DNA from: JBHELT01 sp046262935
GTDB taxonomy: Bacteria > Actinomycetota > CADDZG01 > JAHWKV01
Direction: 5' to 3'
DNA length: 62,086 bases
Assembly: GCA_046262935.1 (NCBI GenBank)
Contig: JBHELT010000044.1
Span: 1-62,086 of the forward strand
In this document: in pieces, positions 31,658 to 40,247 of the stretch
Numbering within the stretch: the first letter of the stretch is position 1
Layout: every line of letters starts with the position of its first letter
Notes under the pieces: model-generated
The model's database searches: none
Told to the model about the DNA's origin: nothing
The model's input: the letters and a program-made list of their open reading frames with translations, nothing else
Position numbers and translations under genes: made by a program

Positions 31658-32035
31658 ATGGCTGCCAGTGTGGTTGTGGTAGACGACACTGAACACGTAA
31701 GACAGATGCTGGTTTCCATGCTCACGCTCGACGGCTTCGACGTTGTAGGCGAAGGAGCCACTGGTGACGAAGCTACCGATCTGGCGGTCAAGTTAGAACC
31801 TGATGTTCTGATCATCGATTACTCGATGCCCGGGATGAATGGGCTCGAAGCATCGAAGAAGGTTCTTGCGGCTCTCCCCCAACAAAACATCATCCTTTAC
31901 ACGGCCTACATCGACAATGCCCTGAAGGAAGAGGCGAAGAGAGTGGGCATCGCCCTTACTATCGGCAAGGTTGAAGGGCTTGAGACACTCGAAAGGAGTA
32001 TCTCGGAACTTTGTCTTCAGATGAAGAAAGACTGA
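31658..32035 (+). CDS. Single-domain response regulator
   Basis: A 125-residue CheY-like receiver domain with acidic pair Asp9/Asp10, phosphoacceptor Asp54 (LIIDYSMPG), Thr in ILYTAYID, and Lys in TIGKVEG. No output domain. I start at ATG 31658 with SD GAGGGAGGG; the longer frame from 31622 would add an acidic leader without a receiver role. Its 3' end overlaps the histidine kinase by 25 nt, so the two form a cognate pair. The output is probably protein-protein interaction or phosphotransfer. Confidence 0.93.
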   Translation: MAASVVVVDDTEHVRQMLVSMLTLDGFDVVGEGATGDEATDLAVKLEPDVLIIDYSMPGMNGLEASKKVLAALPQQNIILYTAYIDNALKEEAKRVGIALTIGKVEGLETLERSISELCLQMKKD

Positions 32036-34860
32036 CGGCGCTGCCAACCGTTCCCCCACTCCGCGAAGAAAGAGAAGTCGAACTCGAACGCGTGAACCGC
32101 TATCTTCGGATAGCCGTTGTCACGCGATTCCTCGCGATAGCTGGCGTGCTAGCAGCCATCCGCCTGCCTCAGATGCATCCGATCGATGTTCGCATCTTCG
32201 TCACGATGATCGGCATCGAGATCGCCGCCAATCTCACGTACTTCGTGGTTGGCTTCAAACGATGGCCGAAGGCGGCGTTCCATGTTTCGGGCCTCGTCGA
32301 CGTGGTTGCGATCGGTTCGTTGGTTTACTTAACAGGCGGCACTCAATCGCATTTCATCGCCCTGTTTGCGTTGGTCATCGTCTTCAACTGCATCTTCTAT
32401 GGATGGACCGGGGCATCAACCGCAACCATCCCGAGCATCATCGCTTTCACCATCGCATCGGCAGCATCACCGCAGCCGATGGATCTGGCCATAGTCGCGG
32501 TGACGATCGGAGCCTGGGCGGCCCTTACTTTCCTCTCGGCGATCGTCGGCGAACGCGAAGAGACCGATCGAAAGAACCTGTGGTGGGCGGCGAGGATGAA
32601 CGCAAGGCAGGCCCAACAGATCACAACTCTTTACGAAACCAGCAACAGCATCAGCAACCACATGGAGGCCGAAGCGCTGCTATCCGAAGCCGTGGAGAAA
32701 ACACAAGAACTTGCAACCCAGATGTGGGGAGAGGTTGTGACAAGCATCTCCCTCATCGACGAACAGCGAGCAACGCTCAACATAGTTCGAGTTGAAGGTC
32801 CTGCTGGACTAACGGCTCCGTCGACGGTGCCTCTTGATGCCCTGCCCAAAGTATCGAGGGGTACTTTACTGAGCGGCGAACCCTTCTTCGTTTCCGCGAG
32901 CGCGATGGCCGAGCTCAGGCAGTCCTTCGGGCTCCCAGAGGCTTCCACCGCGATGGGGGCTCCCATCAAAGTCGGAGAAAAGACTTTAGGCACCCTTGGC
33001 GTTCGATCATCGGCAGGAGCCGTGCCAACCACTGAACAACTCGAATTACTAACCACTATCGCCAATCATGTCGGGTCTGCACTAGGACGCGTGCAGGCAG
33101 TGGAACACGAACAGAAAAGACGCAAAGAAGCCATCGGTTTATTCGAACTGGCTCGTAGCCTGAAAGAGATAGGTGAGGTCAACGAGATATTGCGCCGCAT
33201 CTCGGCTTCCGCATTAGAGATCGCAGATGTCGAGATAGCAGGAGTATTTCTGATATCGGGCGACCGCACGACCATCGATGCCAAGGGTTGGGCAGTCAAG
33301 ACCGAAGATGAACCGACTCGCGAATCCGTCCAAGCATTGATGCCTATCCCGCTGGAGGTCGTAACCGAGCTGATCAACGAAGCCAAACCTACGGTTATCG
33401 ACATCGATAAGGGACCGAAGGTCTACAGAGACCTCGCCACACTTTTCGGCGCCAGATCGGCGGTTGCGTTCCCGATCTACATCCGAGAGATACCTCAAGG
33501 ACTTCTGGTCTTAGCGCAAAGCTTCGACGCCTCGTTCAGTATCGCCCAGTTCCAGATCGGCGAAGCGATCGGGGGCCTTGCTTCGGTTGCGGTGGAGAAT
33601 GCTCGACTATTCCAGGCCGAGGTCATGAGAAGCCGAGAGAACGCAGCGATGCTGGACGTAGCCAAACTGGTCGCGGCCAGTCTTGATCGTCGCGAGGTCT
33701 TGGAAAAGATATCCGAGGCCACGATCGAAGCCACCGGTGCCAAGTGGTGTTCCATCTTCTTGATCGAAGATCAAAGACTCGTGCCAGAGACCTTTCGTGC
33801 AACCCCCGGGACCGATACCCAGGCGTGGCACTTGGAGAAGCTGCAGATCGAACGCGAATTGGCGACCTTTCTTCGCGAAGGAAGACCCATCCTCATCGAG
33901 CCATCGCGCCGATCTGAACATGTGCGTTTCCCGGAGAAGTGGTTGCAGGCGATGCATATAACAAGAGCCACCTTGGCTCCTTTGGTCATGCGCAACGAAG
34001 CACTGGGGATGTTGATGCTAGAAGGCCCTGCCGACGAATCTAACCCAGAGTCGGCCCTGAGACTCATCGAAGGCATAGCGTTCCTAGCCGCGGCTGCCAT
34101 CGACAATGCCAACCGGTTCGAATCCGAAAAGGAAGCCGTCGCAGAGCTCAAGAAACTCGACCGCCTTAAAACTGAATTCGTCTCGACCGCGTCGCACGAA
34201 CTGCGTTCTCCGCTAACGTCAATCACCGGGTTCGCCAGGACCTTGTTGCGTGGAGGTTCGCAGTTCAGCGAAGAGCAACGCCGCGAGTTCCTCGAGGTCA
34301 TCGACAACCAGGCGAAACAGCTGGCCCGACTGATCGATGATCTGCTTACTGTTTCGAAGATCGAAGAAGGCGAGATGCCTATGGAATTCGCCTCGGTCCA
34401 GATCGAGATGATAGCTCGTGACCAAGTAACCGCTATGAAGGTGCGAACAGCGTTACACGATTTCGTTGTCGACTTTCCCACAGGATTTCCGGCGATCACG
34501 GCCGATGAATCGAAGATGATCGAGGTCATCTCCAACCTGATCGACAACGCGATCAAGTACTCCCCTCAGGGTGGCACGATCGCGGTCTCGGGACAAGAAC
34601 ATATAGATCACATCGAGATCTGTGTTTCCGACGAAGGCGTTGGGATCCCACTTGCGAGGATGGATAGCGTCTTCGAGAAGTTCTTCCAAACGCAGGACCG
34701 TCCTCAAGCTGGCGGCGCCGGTCTTGGTCTTTACATCGTTAGAAGACTCGTTGAAGCGCATGGAGGTCGCATCTGGGCAAGACCTCGCTCACAGCGAGGC
34801 ACGGAATTCGTTTTCACTCTGCCGAAGGTTCCTGCCGCTAACCCAGTTCAGGGCCATTAG
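32011..34860 (+). CDS. Membrane sensor histidine kinase with three GAF domains
   Basis: A 949-residue kinase. About six TM helices fill residues 28-185, then three GAF-like domains at roughly 220-370, 385-530 and 550-705, then HisKA with phosphoacceptor in TASHELRSPLTSITG (His near 729) and HATPase_c with N box NLIDNAIKYSP (~842), DEGVGIP (~873) and GAGLGLYIV (~901). The start is TTG at 32011 inside the response regulator gene. The multi-GAF design suggests sensing of small ligands, redox or cyclic nucleotides in the cytoplasm; no cofactor-binding residue is diagnostic. Confidence 0.93.
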   Translation: MSSDEERLTALPTVPPLREEREVELERVNRYLRIAVVTRFLAIAGVLAAIRLPQMHPIDVRIFVTMIGIEIAANLTYFVVGFKRWPKAAFHVSGLVDVVAIGSLVYLTGGTQSHFIALFALVIVFNCIFYGWTGASTATIPSIIAFTIASAASPQPMDLAIVAVTIGAWAALTFLSAIVGEREETDRKNLWWAARMNARQAQQITTLYETSNSISNHMEAEALLSEAVEKTQELATQMWGEVVTSISLIDEQRATLNIVRVEGPAGLTAPSTVPLDALPKVSRGTLLSGEPFFVSASAMAELRQSFGLPEASTAMGAPIKVGEKTLGTLGVRSSAGAVPTTEQLELLTTIANHVGSALGRVQAVEHEQKRRKEAIGLFELARSLKEIGEVNEILRRISASALEIADVEIAGVFLISGDRTTIDAKGWAVKTEDEPTRESVQALMPIPLEVVTELINEAKPTVIDIDKGPKVYRDLATLFGARSAVAFPIYIREIPQGLLVLAQSFDASFSIAQFQIGEAIGGLASVAVENARLFQAEVMRSRENAAMLDVAKLVAASLDRREVLEKISEATIEATGAKWCSIFLIEDQRLVPETFRATPGTDTQAWHLEKLQIERELATFLREGRPILIEPSRRSEHVRFPEKWLQAMHITRATLAPLVMRNEALGMLMLEGPADESNPESALRLIEGIAFLAAAAIDNANRFESEKEAVAELKKLDRLKTEFVSTASHELRSPLTSITGFARTLLRGGSQFSEEQRREFLEVIDNQAKQLARLIDDLLTVSKIEEGEMPMEFASVQIEMIARDQVTAMKVRTALHDFVVDFPTGFPAITADESKMIEVISNLIDNAIKYSPQGGTIAVSGQEHIDHIEICVSDEGVGIPLARMDSVFEKFFQTQDRPQAGGAGLGLYIVRRLVEAHGGRIWARPRSQRGTEFVFTLPKVPAANPVQGH

Positions 34861-34868
34861 TCGGCTTT

Positions 34869-35126
34869 TTAGCGTTTGCCGGTGACCAGCCTCAGTATCG
34901 CCAGGAAGACAGTCGCCCCAACGAAAGCGACGACGATCGTCCCAACGTAGTGACCGCGCGGCGCAGAGATGCCCAATCTGTCGAATATCCACCCGCCGAT
35001 GACAGCACCAACAACGCCCACGAGGATATTGAGCAAACAGCCCATCCGCGCGTTCGTCCCCGTCACGAGGCTCGCCAGCCACCCCGCGATCCCACCTGCG
35101 AAAACCCAGAAGATGATGTGGCTCAT
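34869..35126 (-). CDS. GlsB/YeaQ/YmgE family stress-response membrane protein
   Basis: An 85-residue Gly-rich membrane protein with three TM segments: IIFWVFAGGIAGWLASLV, GCLLNILVGVVGAVIGGWIF and GTIVVAFVGATVFLAIL, the standard plan of the transglycosylase-associated (YeaQ) family. I start at ATG 35126 (SD GCGAGG) instead of the upstream in-frame ATG at 35186, whose extra 20 residues are not part of the family. Confidence 0.92.
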   Translation of the reverse strand: MSHIIFWVFAGGIAGWLASLVTGTNARMGCLLNILVGVVGAVIGGWIFDRLGISAPRGHYVGTIVVAFVGATVFLAILRLVTGKR

Positions 35127-35176
35127 CAGTTGAACACCTCGCCTCGCACTCGTGAAACTACGGTTATCCTCGGTGC

Positions 35177-35278
35177 ATGCGTGCACGAACCCTTATCGCC
35201 GTTGTCCTGCTTCTGGCAGCCATCGCTTTGGCTGGCGTAGCCGGAGTCATACAGATGAGTGGCGCTTTGCATCGTTAG
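35177..35278 (+). CDS. Possible 33-residue membrane peptide
   Basis: A short ORF encodes a single hydrophobic helix (LIAVVLLLAAIALAGVAGVI) with a basic N-terminus and a short His-Arg end. It lies in the ~150-bp gap between the YeaQ-like gene and the acyltransferase and overlaps the stop of the latter by 4 nt. There is no clear ribosome-binding site, so it may not be translated. Confidence 0.35.
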   Translation: MRARTLIAVVLLLAAIALAGVAGVIQMSGALHR

Positions 35279-36285
35279 CCGAAAACTCCCCTTCTAGCTG
35301 CGACATTTCGATTCAACATCTGTTGAATGGTGTCACGAACCTTGTCGGTCAGATCGAAAACCAGCATGGTGTCTTCATAGGCATCGGCGGGGTAAACATC
35401 GGTTTCAAGGGGATCACCGTACTCGATCATCCACTTCGAAGGCAGTGGAACCGCGCCCAGAGCCCCCAGCACCGGGAAGAACGGCGTTACCGGGAAGTAT
35501 GGAAACCCCAGTAAGCGCGCTAGAGGCTTTAGATCGGCGACCATCGGGTAGATCTCCTCGGCCCCCACGATCGCGACCGGGATGATAGGCACCCTAGCCT
35601 TCAACGCAACTTCGATGAACCCTCCCCTGCCGAATCGCTGCAAGCGGTACCGCTGGTGATATGGCTTTCCAACTCCCTTGTAGCCTTCTGGGAAGACGCC
35701 AACCAACTCGCCCGCGCCAAGCATCCGCAGCGTGTCATCTTCGATAGCGACCGCGTTGCCGGTCTTGCGCGCAAGGTGAGATATGAACGGAAATTCCCAG
35801 ACAAGGTCTGCACCGATAAGACGGACATGACGCCTGGCTGGATGCTCTTCGAGCAGCCCGAATTTCATCATCACCGCGTCCCAAGGTACGGTCCCCGAAT
35901 GATTGGACACCAGCAGTGCCGGTCCGGTCGCGGGAACATTCTCGATGCCAATCGTGCTTACTCGCCAATAGTGTTGATAAAGCGCCATGGCAACGGGGTG
36001 AAGCATCTCGGTCAACTCTCGGTCGAAACCGAACGCGTCGACCTGGTAATCCCCCAGAAGCCTTCGCCTCGCGAATGCAGCCAACTGCAAGATCTTCTCC
36101 TGCAGCAAAGCCTCGGGCGGAAGCCGCTCGGCCTCAGTGGGCTTGGTTATGCGTCGAGGCCCCGCATGCACGCGGCAGAAACCCCGTTCATCGATCGCGT
36201 GATTGCGACACCGTTTGCCCGAAGAAGTGATTGCCCTGCATCTTTCAGGGATCGGACGCGTTGCTGTTCCCGTTTCGATATTCAC
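35275..36285 (-). CDS. 1-acyl-glycerol-3-phosphate acyltransferase-like protein with N-terminal zinc-ribbon-like motif
   Basis: A 336-residue protein. Residues ~14-42 hold a compact C-x9-C-x10-C-x2-H pattern (RCRAITSSGKRCRNHAIDER..CRVH), like small zinc-binding motifs of the DUF5763 type. Residues ~115 to the end are a PlsC/LPLAT domain with the catalytic NHSGTVPWD (NHxxxxD), then VFPEGYKGVGKPYHQRYRLQ and a PVAIVGAEE strand. It would esterify lysophosphatidic acid or a related lipid. Its start overlaps the epimerase stop by 4 nt. The N-terminal metal-binding motif is not a usual part of PlsC and could bind nucleic acid or protein. Confidence 0.88.
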   Translation of the reverse strand: MNIETGTATRPIPERCRAITSSGKRCRNHAIDERGFCRVHAGPRRITKPTEAERLPPEALLQEKILQLAAFARRRLLGDYQVDAFGFDRELTEMLHPVAMALYQHYWRVSTIGIENVPATGPALLVSNHSGTVPWDAVMMKFGLLEEHPARRHVRLIGADLVWEFPFISHLARKTGNAVAIEDDTLRMLGAGELVGVFPEGYKGVGKPYHQRYRLQRFGRGGFIEVALKARVPIIPVAIVGAEEIYPMVADLKPLARLLGFPYFPVTPFFPVLGALGAVPLPSKWMIEYGDPLETDVYPADAYEDTMLVFDLTDKVRDTIQQMLNRNVAARRGVFG

Positions 36286-37352
36286 GCTTTGCCCGAACCT
36301 TCGACCGCGTGAGGCCGGGACGCGGGAGTCTCACCCAGCCTCGTTATAAGAGCGTAAAGTTCCTTTTCCCAATCGCCAAAAGCACCTTTAGATGAAGAAG
36401 CACGAGATTCGACGAACTCTTTGAGGGCATCCATCGTTGAATATCTCGGCTTGTAACCGAACGTCGATCTGAGGCGGGTGGTGTCGACAACCCTTCCATG
36501 CAATATGAGGCCAACCTGATCGCTGGAGAAGTCGATCGATCCGGTTCGGCGAAGAACATCGCCAACGATATTCGCCAGTTGGGCAACTATCGGAACCGGC
36601 AGTCGACGCGCGATCCTGATTGCCTGCGATAGATAAACAACCCCGTCTGCTGCTACGTTGAAAACACCGGGGTGATCTTGAACAACGGCTCTTCGAAGAA
36701 CCTCGATGGCGTCCTCCTCGTGGAGCAACTGCAGCCGCGGGTCGAACCCAAGAGCGGTTGGTACGAATGGCAGTGAGAAGAATTGGGTCATGTTCGTCTC
36801 GGCGGTTGGACCTATGACATTAGCCAGTCTGAGGATGGTTAGTTTCACATCTGGGCGGCGCCTTCCGAAGTCTCGTGCGAACTGCTCGGCATCGAATATG
36901 TCCTTGGAATAACCGTGGTTGGGCTGAGACCTGCTGATCCAGTCCTCTCGCAAGATCGACGGTTCACCAGGGTCGTATCCGTACGCGGCTGTCGAGGAAC
37001 GAACCACAACCTTACTGATGGATTCCGTGCGCTGACAGGCACCAAGCAGTTGCATCGTGCCGATCACGTTCCATTCCTTCTGCGCGGAGCGACCGCCTGC
37101 CTTCCCTGGGCGTGACGTCAGGTCGGCGTGAACGACGGTATCGACTGCAGTAGCCGTTATGACACGCGCTATCAAAGGGCTGCGGATGTCGGCGCGGATG
37201 AATTCAGCCCGCCCCATGTCGATCTTGGGTGGTTCGAGATCAACCCCAGCGACATAAGTGATCCCCGCAGAAGCCCCTGCATCAGACAAAACCTTCGCAA
37301 GGCTTGCACCAAGGAAGCTCGAGACCCCTGTTATCAGTACTCGTTCAGACAC
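36282..37352 (-). CDS. NAD-dependent epimerase/dehydratase family protein
   Basis: A 356-residue extended SDR. The Rossmann motif VLITGVSSFLGASLA is at the N-terminus, a Ser/Thr motif in VVRSSTAAYG and a Tyr-x3-Lys in HGYSKDIFD complete the active site. The C-terminal part has an SDR-e-like RSTFGYKPRYSTMDALKEF. Substrate is probably a nucleotide sugar or lipid-linked sugar. It lies between the SAM hydrolase (19-nt gap) and the acyltransferase (4-nt overlap) genes. Confidence 0.9.
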   Translation of the reverse strand: MSERVLITGVSSFLGASLAKVLSDAGASAGITYVAGVDLEPPKIDMGRAEFIRADIRSPLIARVITATAVDTVVHADLTSRPGKAGGRSAQKEWNVIGTMQLLGACQRTESISKVVVRSSTAAYGYDPGEPSILREDWISRSQPNHGYSKDIFDAEQFARDFGRRRPDVKLTILRLANVIGPTAETNMTQFFSLPFVPTALGFDPRLQLLHEEDAIEVLRRAVVQDHPGVFNVAADGVVYLSQAIRIARRLPVPIVAQLANIVGDVLRRTGSIDFSSDQVGLILHGRVVDTTRLRSTFGYKPRYSTMDALKEFVESRASSSKGAFGDWEKELYALITRLGETPASRPHAVEGSGKA

Positions 37353-37371
37353 GCGACCTAGGCTATAGCAT

Positions 37372-38208
37372 TCAGTCTTCTGCGCCAGAGCCCGGCGGAC
37401 CGATGATCACCGACGACCCAAGCTCGGCCCCCAAACGGTCGGCGGCGCTCCCGTGATTGACCGAAACGGCGATCAATCCATGCGAATCCTCGATCACCAC
37501 GAATTCCCCCTGCCCAACCGAAGCGAAAGCGAGCCCATATGTGACCAGGCTGCGGTGGCCTTCAAGTCGCACTTCCATCATTTCGCCAGGGGCCAGACCC
37601 ATCTCGATCATCTGGCTCGGGTGCAGGTTCAGCTGAAGGTTCCCGAATCGGTCTATGTGAAGTACGGTCGCATGGAAGTGGTCGTCATGCCGCCTTGGCT
37701 CCGGAACGGTGAGCCCGATCAAACTCTCCACCGCGACTTCGTCTCCGAAATCAGCCGGATCGATGCCATTGGCCAGATGTGCCGCAGCGGGAGCAAAGAT
37801 GTCGCGGCCTTGGAACGTCCGCGAAGGATTGGGGAGCATCAACCGCGGATTGGTGATCTTTCGACAGGTCTTGGCCCCATCAAGCGAGGCACAAGCAGCT
37901 GTCAGCAAACCGTTGTCCGGACCAACTAAGAACGAGCCATCACCCGTTTCGATGATGACCGGAAGCCTCTCCGACCCTACGCCAGGATCGACGATCGCCA
38001 GATGAACTCCAAGCGGCATGTACTTGATGGCTTGCGCGAAGACCATCGCTCCCTCGCGAACACTCTGAGGCTTTATGCCGTGCGTGATATCGATCACTTC
38101 TACCTGCGGCGCGATCCTTTTGATGACGCCATGACAAACCCCGACGAACTCATCGCTCAGTCCGTAGTCGGAAAGGAAACTTATGTAGTCGAACCGTTTG
38201 CCGGTCAT
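37372..38208 (-). CDS. SAM hydrolase / DUF62 (chlorinase-fluorinase family) protein
   Basis: A 278-residue protein of the S-adenosyl-L-methionine hydrolase family: N-terminal ISFLSDYGLSDEFVGVCHGV, DITHGIKP, GVHLAIVDPGVGSERLPV, VGPDNGLL, and C-terminal LHIDRFGNLQLN. Members without the halide-binding insertion hydrolyse SAM to adenosine and methionine. The Asp/Arg/His features here match the hydrolase group, not fluorinase. Overlaps the hydrolase/lipoprotein gene by 4 nt. Confidence 0.92.
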   Translation of the reverse strand: MTGKRFDYISFLSDYGLSDEFVGVCHGVIKRIAPQVEVIDITHGIKPQSVREGAMVFAQAIKYMPLGVHLAIVDPGVGSERLPVIIETGDGSFLVGPDNGLLTAACASLDGAKTCRKITNPRLMLPNPSRTFQGRDIFAPAAAHLANGIDPADFGDEVAVESLIGLTVPEPRRHDDHFHATVLHIDRFGNLQLNLHPSQMIEMGLAPGEMMEVRLEGHRSLVTYGLAFASVGQGEFVVIEDSHGLIAVSVNHGSAADRLGAELGSSVIIGPPGSGAED

Positions 38209-38897
38209 GACGTGCTCTTCCTGATGAAATCGATCAACACTTTTCGAACCTCCTCACCCGAACGTCCTGAAAGCATATCGATGCCGTGGTCCGCCCCGGG
38301 GAACAACCTGATATCGGCGCCCGGGTCGTTGGTCCCTTTGAGCATAGACGTGGCGTCTTTGGAGTTGGGGTCCCCCTGAGCGGCCAGGAAGATCTTCTCT
38401 GCCGATACAGAGGTAAGCGCAGGTTCAGCGTCAAGGCCCATGAAACGCTCGGGGGCCGAAAGAGTGGCAACGCCCTGCACCTGGATCTGCGACGCTGCCA
38501 CCAATGAGGCGGTTCCACCCATGCTCGCTCCGATCAGAACGATCTTTTTCACCCCCGAGCGATGCATGAACTCAACGGCTCCAACGACATCGCGAGATAT
38601 CAATGGGACGTCCTTGGTCCCCTGCGAGTGGCCGTAGCCTCGGAAGTTGAATGTAAGGACCTGAAAACCAAGGTTCGAAAGATCCTTCGCGAACCCGAAC
38701 CACCTAGATTGATCGCCCGGATACATATGGGCAAGGATCACACCGCGTCCGAGGCGCCCGAATGTTCGTCCTTCGAGGAGCACTCCATCTTGGCTTCGGA
38801 AAGAAACCGCAGACCCGCCGGATGTCTTGGAGCACCCAGGGATCACAGATAAAGACAGAACGCAAAGGATCGATAAGAGTCGAAAGGCACGGGCCAT
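38205..38897 (-). CDS. Alpha/beta-hydrolase lipoprotein
   Basis: A 230-residue protein with a lipoprotein signal peptide (SVIPGC lipobox; Cys22) and an alpha/beta hydrolase fold: strand and oxyanion region VILAHMYPGDQS, nucleophile elbow GASMGG, and C-terminal His in PGADHGIDM. It resembles dienelactone hydrolase/serine peptidase-like proteins. It would act outside the membrane on an unknown ester or amide. First gene of the operon hydrolase - SAM hydrolase - epimerase - acyltransferase; the divergent MFS gene starts 32 bp away. Confidence 0.88.
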   Translation of the reverse strand: MARAFRLLSILCVLSLSVIPGCSKTSGGSAVSFRSQDGVLLEGRTFGRLGRGVILAHMYPGDQSRWFGFAKDLSNLGFQVLTFNFRGYGHSQGTKDVPLISRDVVGAVEFMHRSGVKKIVLIGASMGGTASLVAASQIQVQGVATLSAPERFMGLDAEPALTSVSAEKIFLAAQGDPNSKDATSMLKGTNDPGADIRLFPGADHGIDMLSGRSGEEVRKVLIDFIRKSTS

Positions 38898-38929
38898 CGC
38901 GCGAGATTCTAGTGTTACTTTGAGTCACC

Positions 38930-40114
38930 ATGACCGACCACTTGACCGAGCGCGTTCAGGAAAAGATCTTCAGCCGGCCATTCTTCATATTGAGTTTCGC
39001 CACATTGTGTTTCTTCTGTTCCCAGTCGTCGCTGATCCCCGTGCTCCCGCGACACCTCAAAGCGCTCGGCGCCTCTTCTCTAGTTGTCGGTCTGGTAGTC
39101 GGATCGATGGTCTTTCCCGCGGTGATCTTGAGGCCCCTCGTTGGAAAGCAGATCGATAGGCGGGGCAGGAGGATATTCATCTGGATCGGTCTCGTTGTTG
39201 GAACGGTGTGTTCGTTCGGGTACACGCTGGCCCCTAACATCGCGTCGATATTTGTGTTGAGGTTGTTCCACGGGGCCGCTATGGCTTGTTTCTACCCAGG
39301 CGCCACAACGCTATCGACCGACCTTGCCCCCAAAGGCAGACGTGCCGCCGCCCTTAGCTACTTCTCGATGTTCCTGTTCGCCGGCACCGCGCTTGGGCCG
39401 GCCATCGGGGAGGGTCTTTACCATTCGAACGGCGCCAAGGGTGCGTTTGCAGCCTCGGGATCGCTTGCACTTGCCGGACTAGTGGTCGCGTTGTTCATCG
39501 AACGGACCGGACCCTTGTTGGGGTCTGACCCGATCAAGATGCCGTTCCTTCATCGAGCTGCATTCTTCCCCGCGATCGTCCTTTCGATGGTCGCGTTCGC
39601 CGAAGGCGGGGCTGAGGCATTCGTACCACTGTATGTAACCGCCAAAGGCAACGGGGACAGCCGCATCTTCTTCACGACGCTGGCGCTGACCATCATCTTC
39701 GCCAGGATATTCGTGGGCCGCATCGCCGATCGCTACGGTCGCCCGGCCGTGATCATCCCAGGCACCGCGCTCATCGCAGTGTCGATGTACGTACTTGCGT
39801 CGTCGGCAAGCCCGGTCACGGTGGGAATCTCAGCAGTTATCTTTGGGGTCGGTTGGGGACTGCTGTTCCCGGGCCTGTTCGCCCTCACGATGGATCGCGT
39901 AAGCGTGAACGAACGCGGGTCGGCAACGGGAACATTCACAGCTGCATTCGACCTGATGTTCGGCGCGGGGCAAGTAACCCTCGGCTGGTTGCTGGAAGCA
40001 ACGAACTTCACGACGATCTTCGTGGTGGCTGGCTCGGTGGCTCTGGGAGCCACGCTTTTGTTCGTGAGCGGATACTCCCGCTCTGCAACAAGGTTCCCGG
40101 CTTTCCCCGAATGA
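38930..40114 (+). CDS. MFS transporter
   Basis: A 394-residue major facilitator protein with about twelve TM helices. The family loop motif is visible as GKQIDRRGRRIF between TM2 and TM3 and as GRIADRYGRPAV between TM8 and TM9. The substrate is unknown; drug or metabolite efflux is the usual guess. The C-terminus is 8 nt from the convergent bS22 gene. Confidence 0.93.
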   Translation: MTDHLTERVQEKIFSRPFFILSFATLCFFCSQSSLIPVLPRHLKALGASSLVVGLVVGSMVFPAVILRPLVGKQIDRRGRRIFIWIGLVVGTVCSFGYTLAPNIASIFVLRLFHGAAMACFYPGATTLSTDLAPKGRRAAALSYFSMFLFAGTALGPAIGEGLYHSNGAKGAFAASGSLALAGLVVALFIERTGPLLGSDPIKMPFLHRAAFFPAIVLSMVAFAEGGAEAFVPLYVTAKGNGDSRIFFTTLALTIIFARIFVGRIADRYGRPAVIIPGTALIAVSMYVLASSASPVTVGISAVIFGVGWGLLFPGLFALTMDRVSVNERGSATGTFTAAFDLMFGAGQVTLGWLLEATNFTTIFVVAGSVALGATLLFVSGYSRSATRFPAFPE

Positions 40115-40122
40115 ACTAGAAG

Positions 40123-40224
40123 TTACTTACCCTGTTGACGGCGCTGCCAGCGCGTCTTCTTGAGCATCTTCTTATGCTTCTTCTTGCGCATCTTCTTGCG
40201 GCGCTTCTTCACAACCGACGACAT
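40123..40224 (-). CDS. Small ribosomal protein bS22-like (AURKAIP1/COX24 type), 33 aa
   Basis: A very short ORF of 33 codons encoding a protein that is over half Lys/Arg: MSSVVKKRRKKMRKKKHKKM followed by LKKTRWQRRQQGK. It closely fits the actinobacterial bS22/AURKAIP1-COX24 peptide, a component of the 30S decoding region. SD is GGAAAGG about 6 nt before the ATG. It lies 23 nt downstream of the polynucleotide-kinase-like gene, the same strand, so it may be co-transcribed. It is easily missed because of its length. Confidence 0.92.
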   Translation of the reverse strand: MSSVVKKRRKKMRKKKHKKMLKKTRWQRRQQGK

Positions 40225-40247
40225 GAACTACCTTTCCTCGCTAACGA

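Noticed and set aside
37372..38208. Fluorinase/chlorinase
   Set aside because: DUF62 family sequence lacks the loop insertion of true fluorinases by eye; SAM hydrolase is the safer call.
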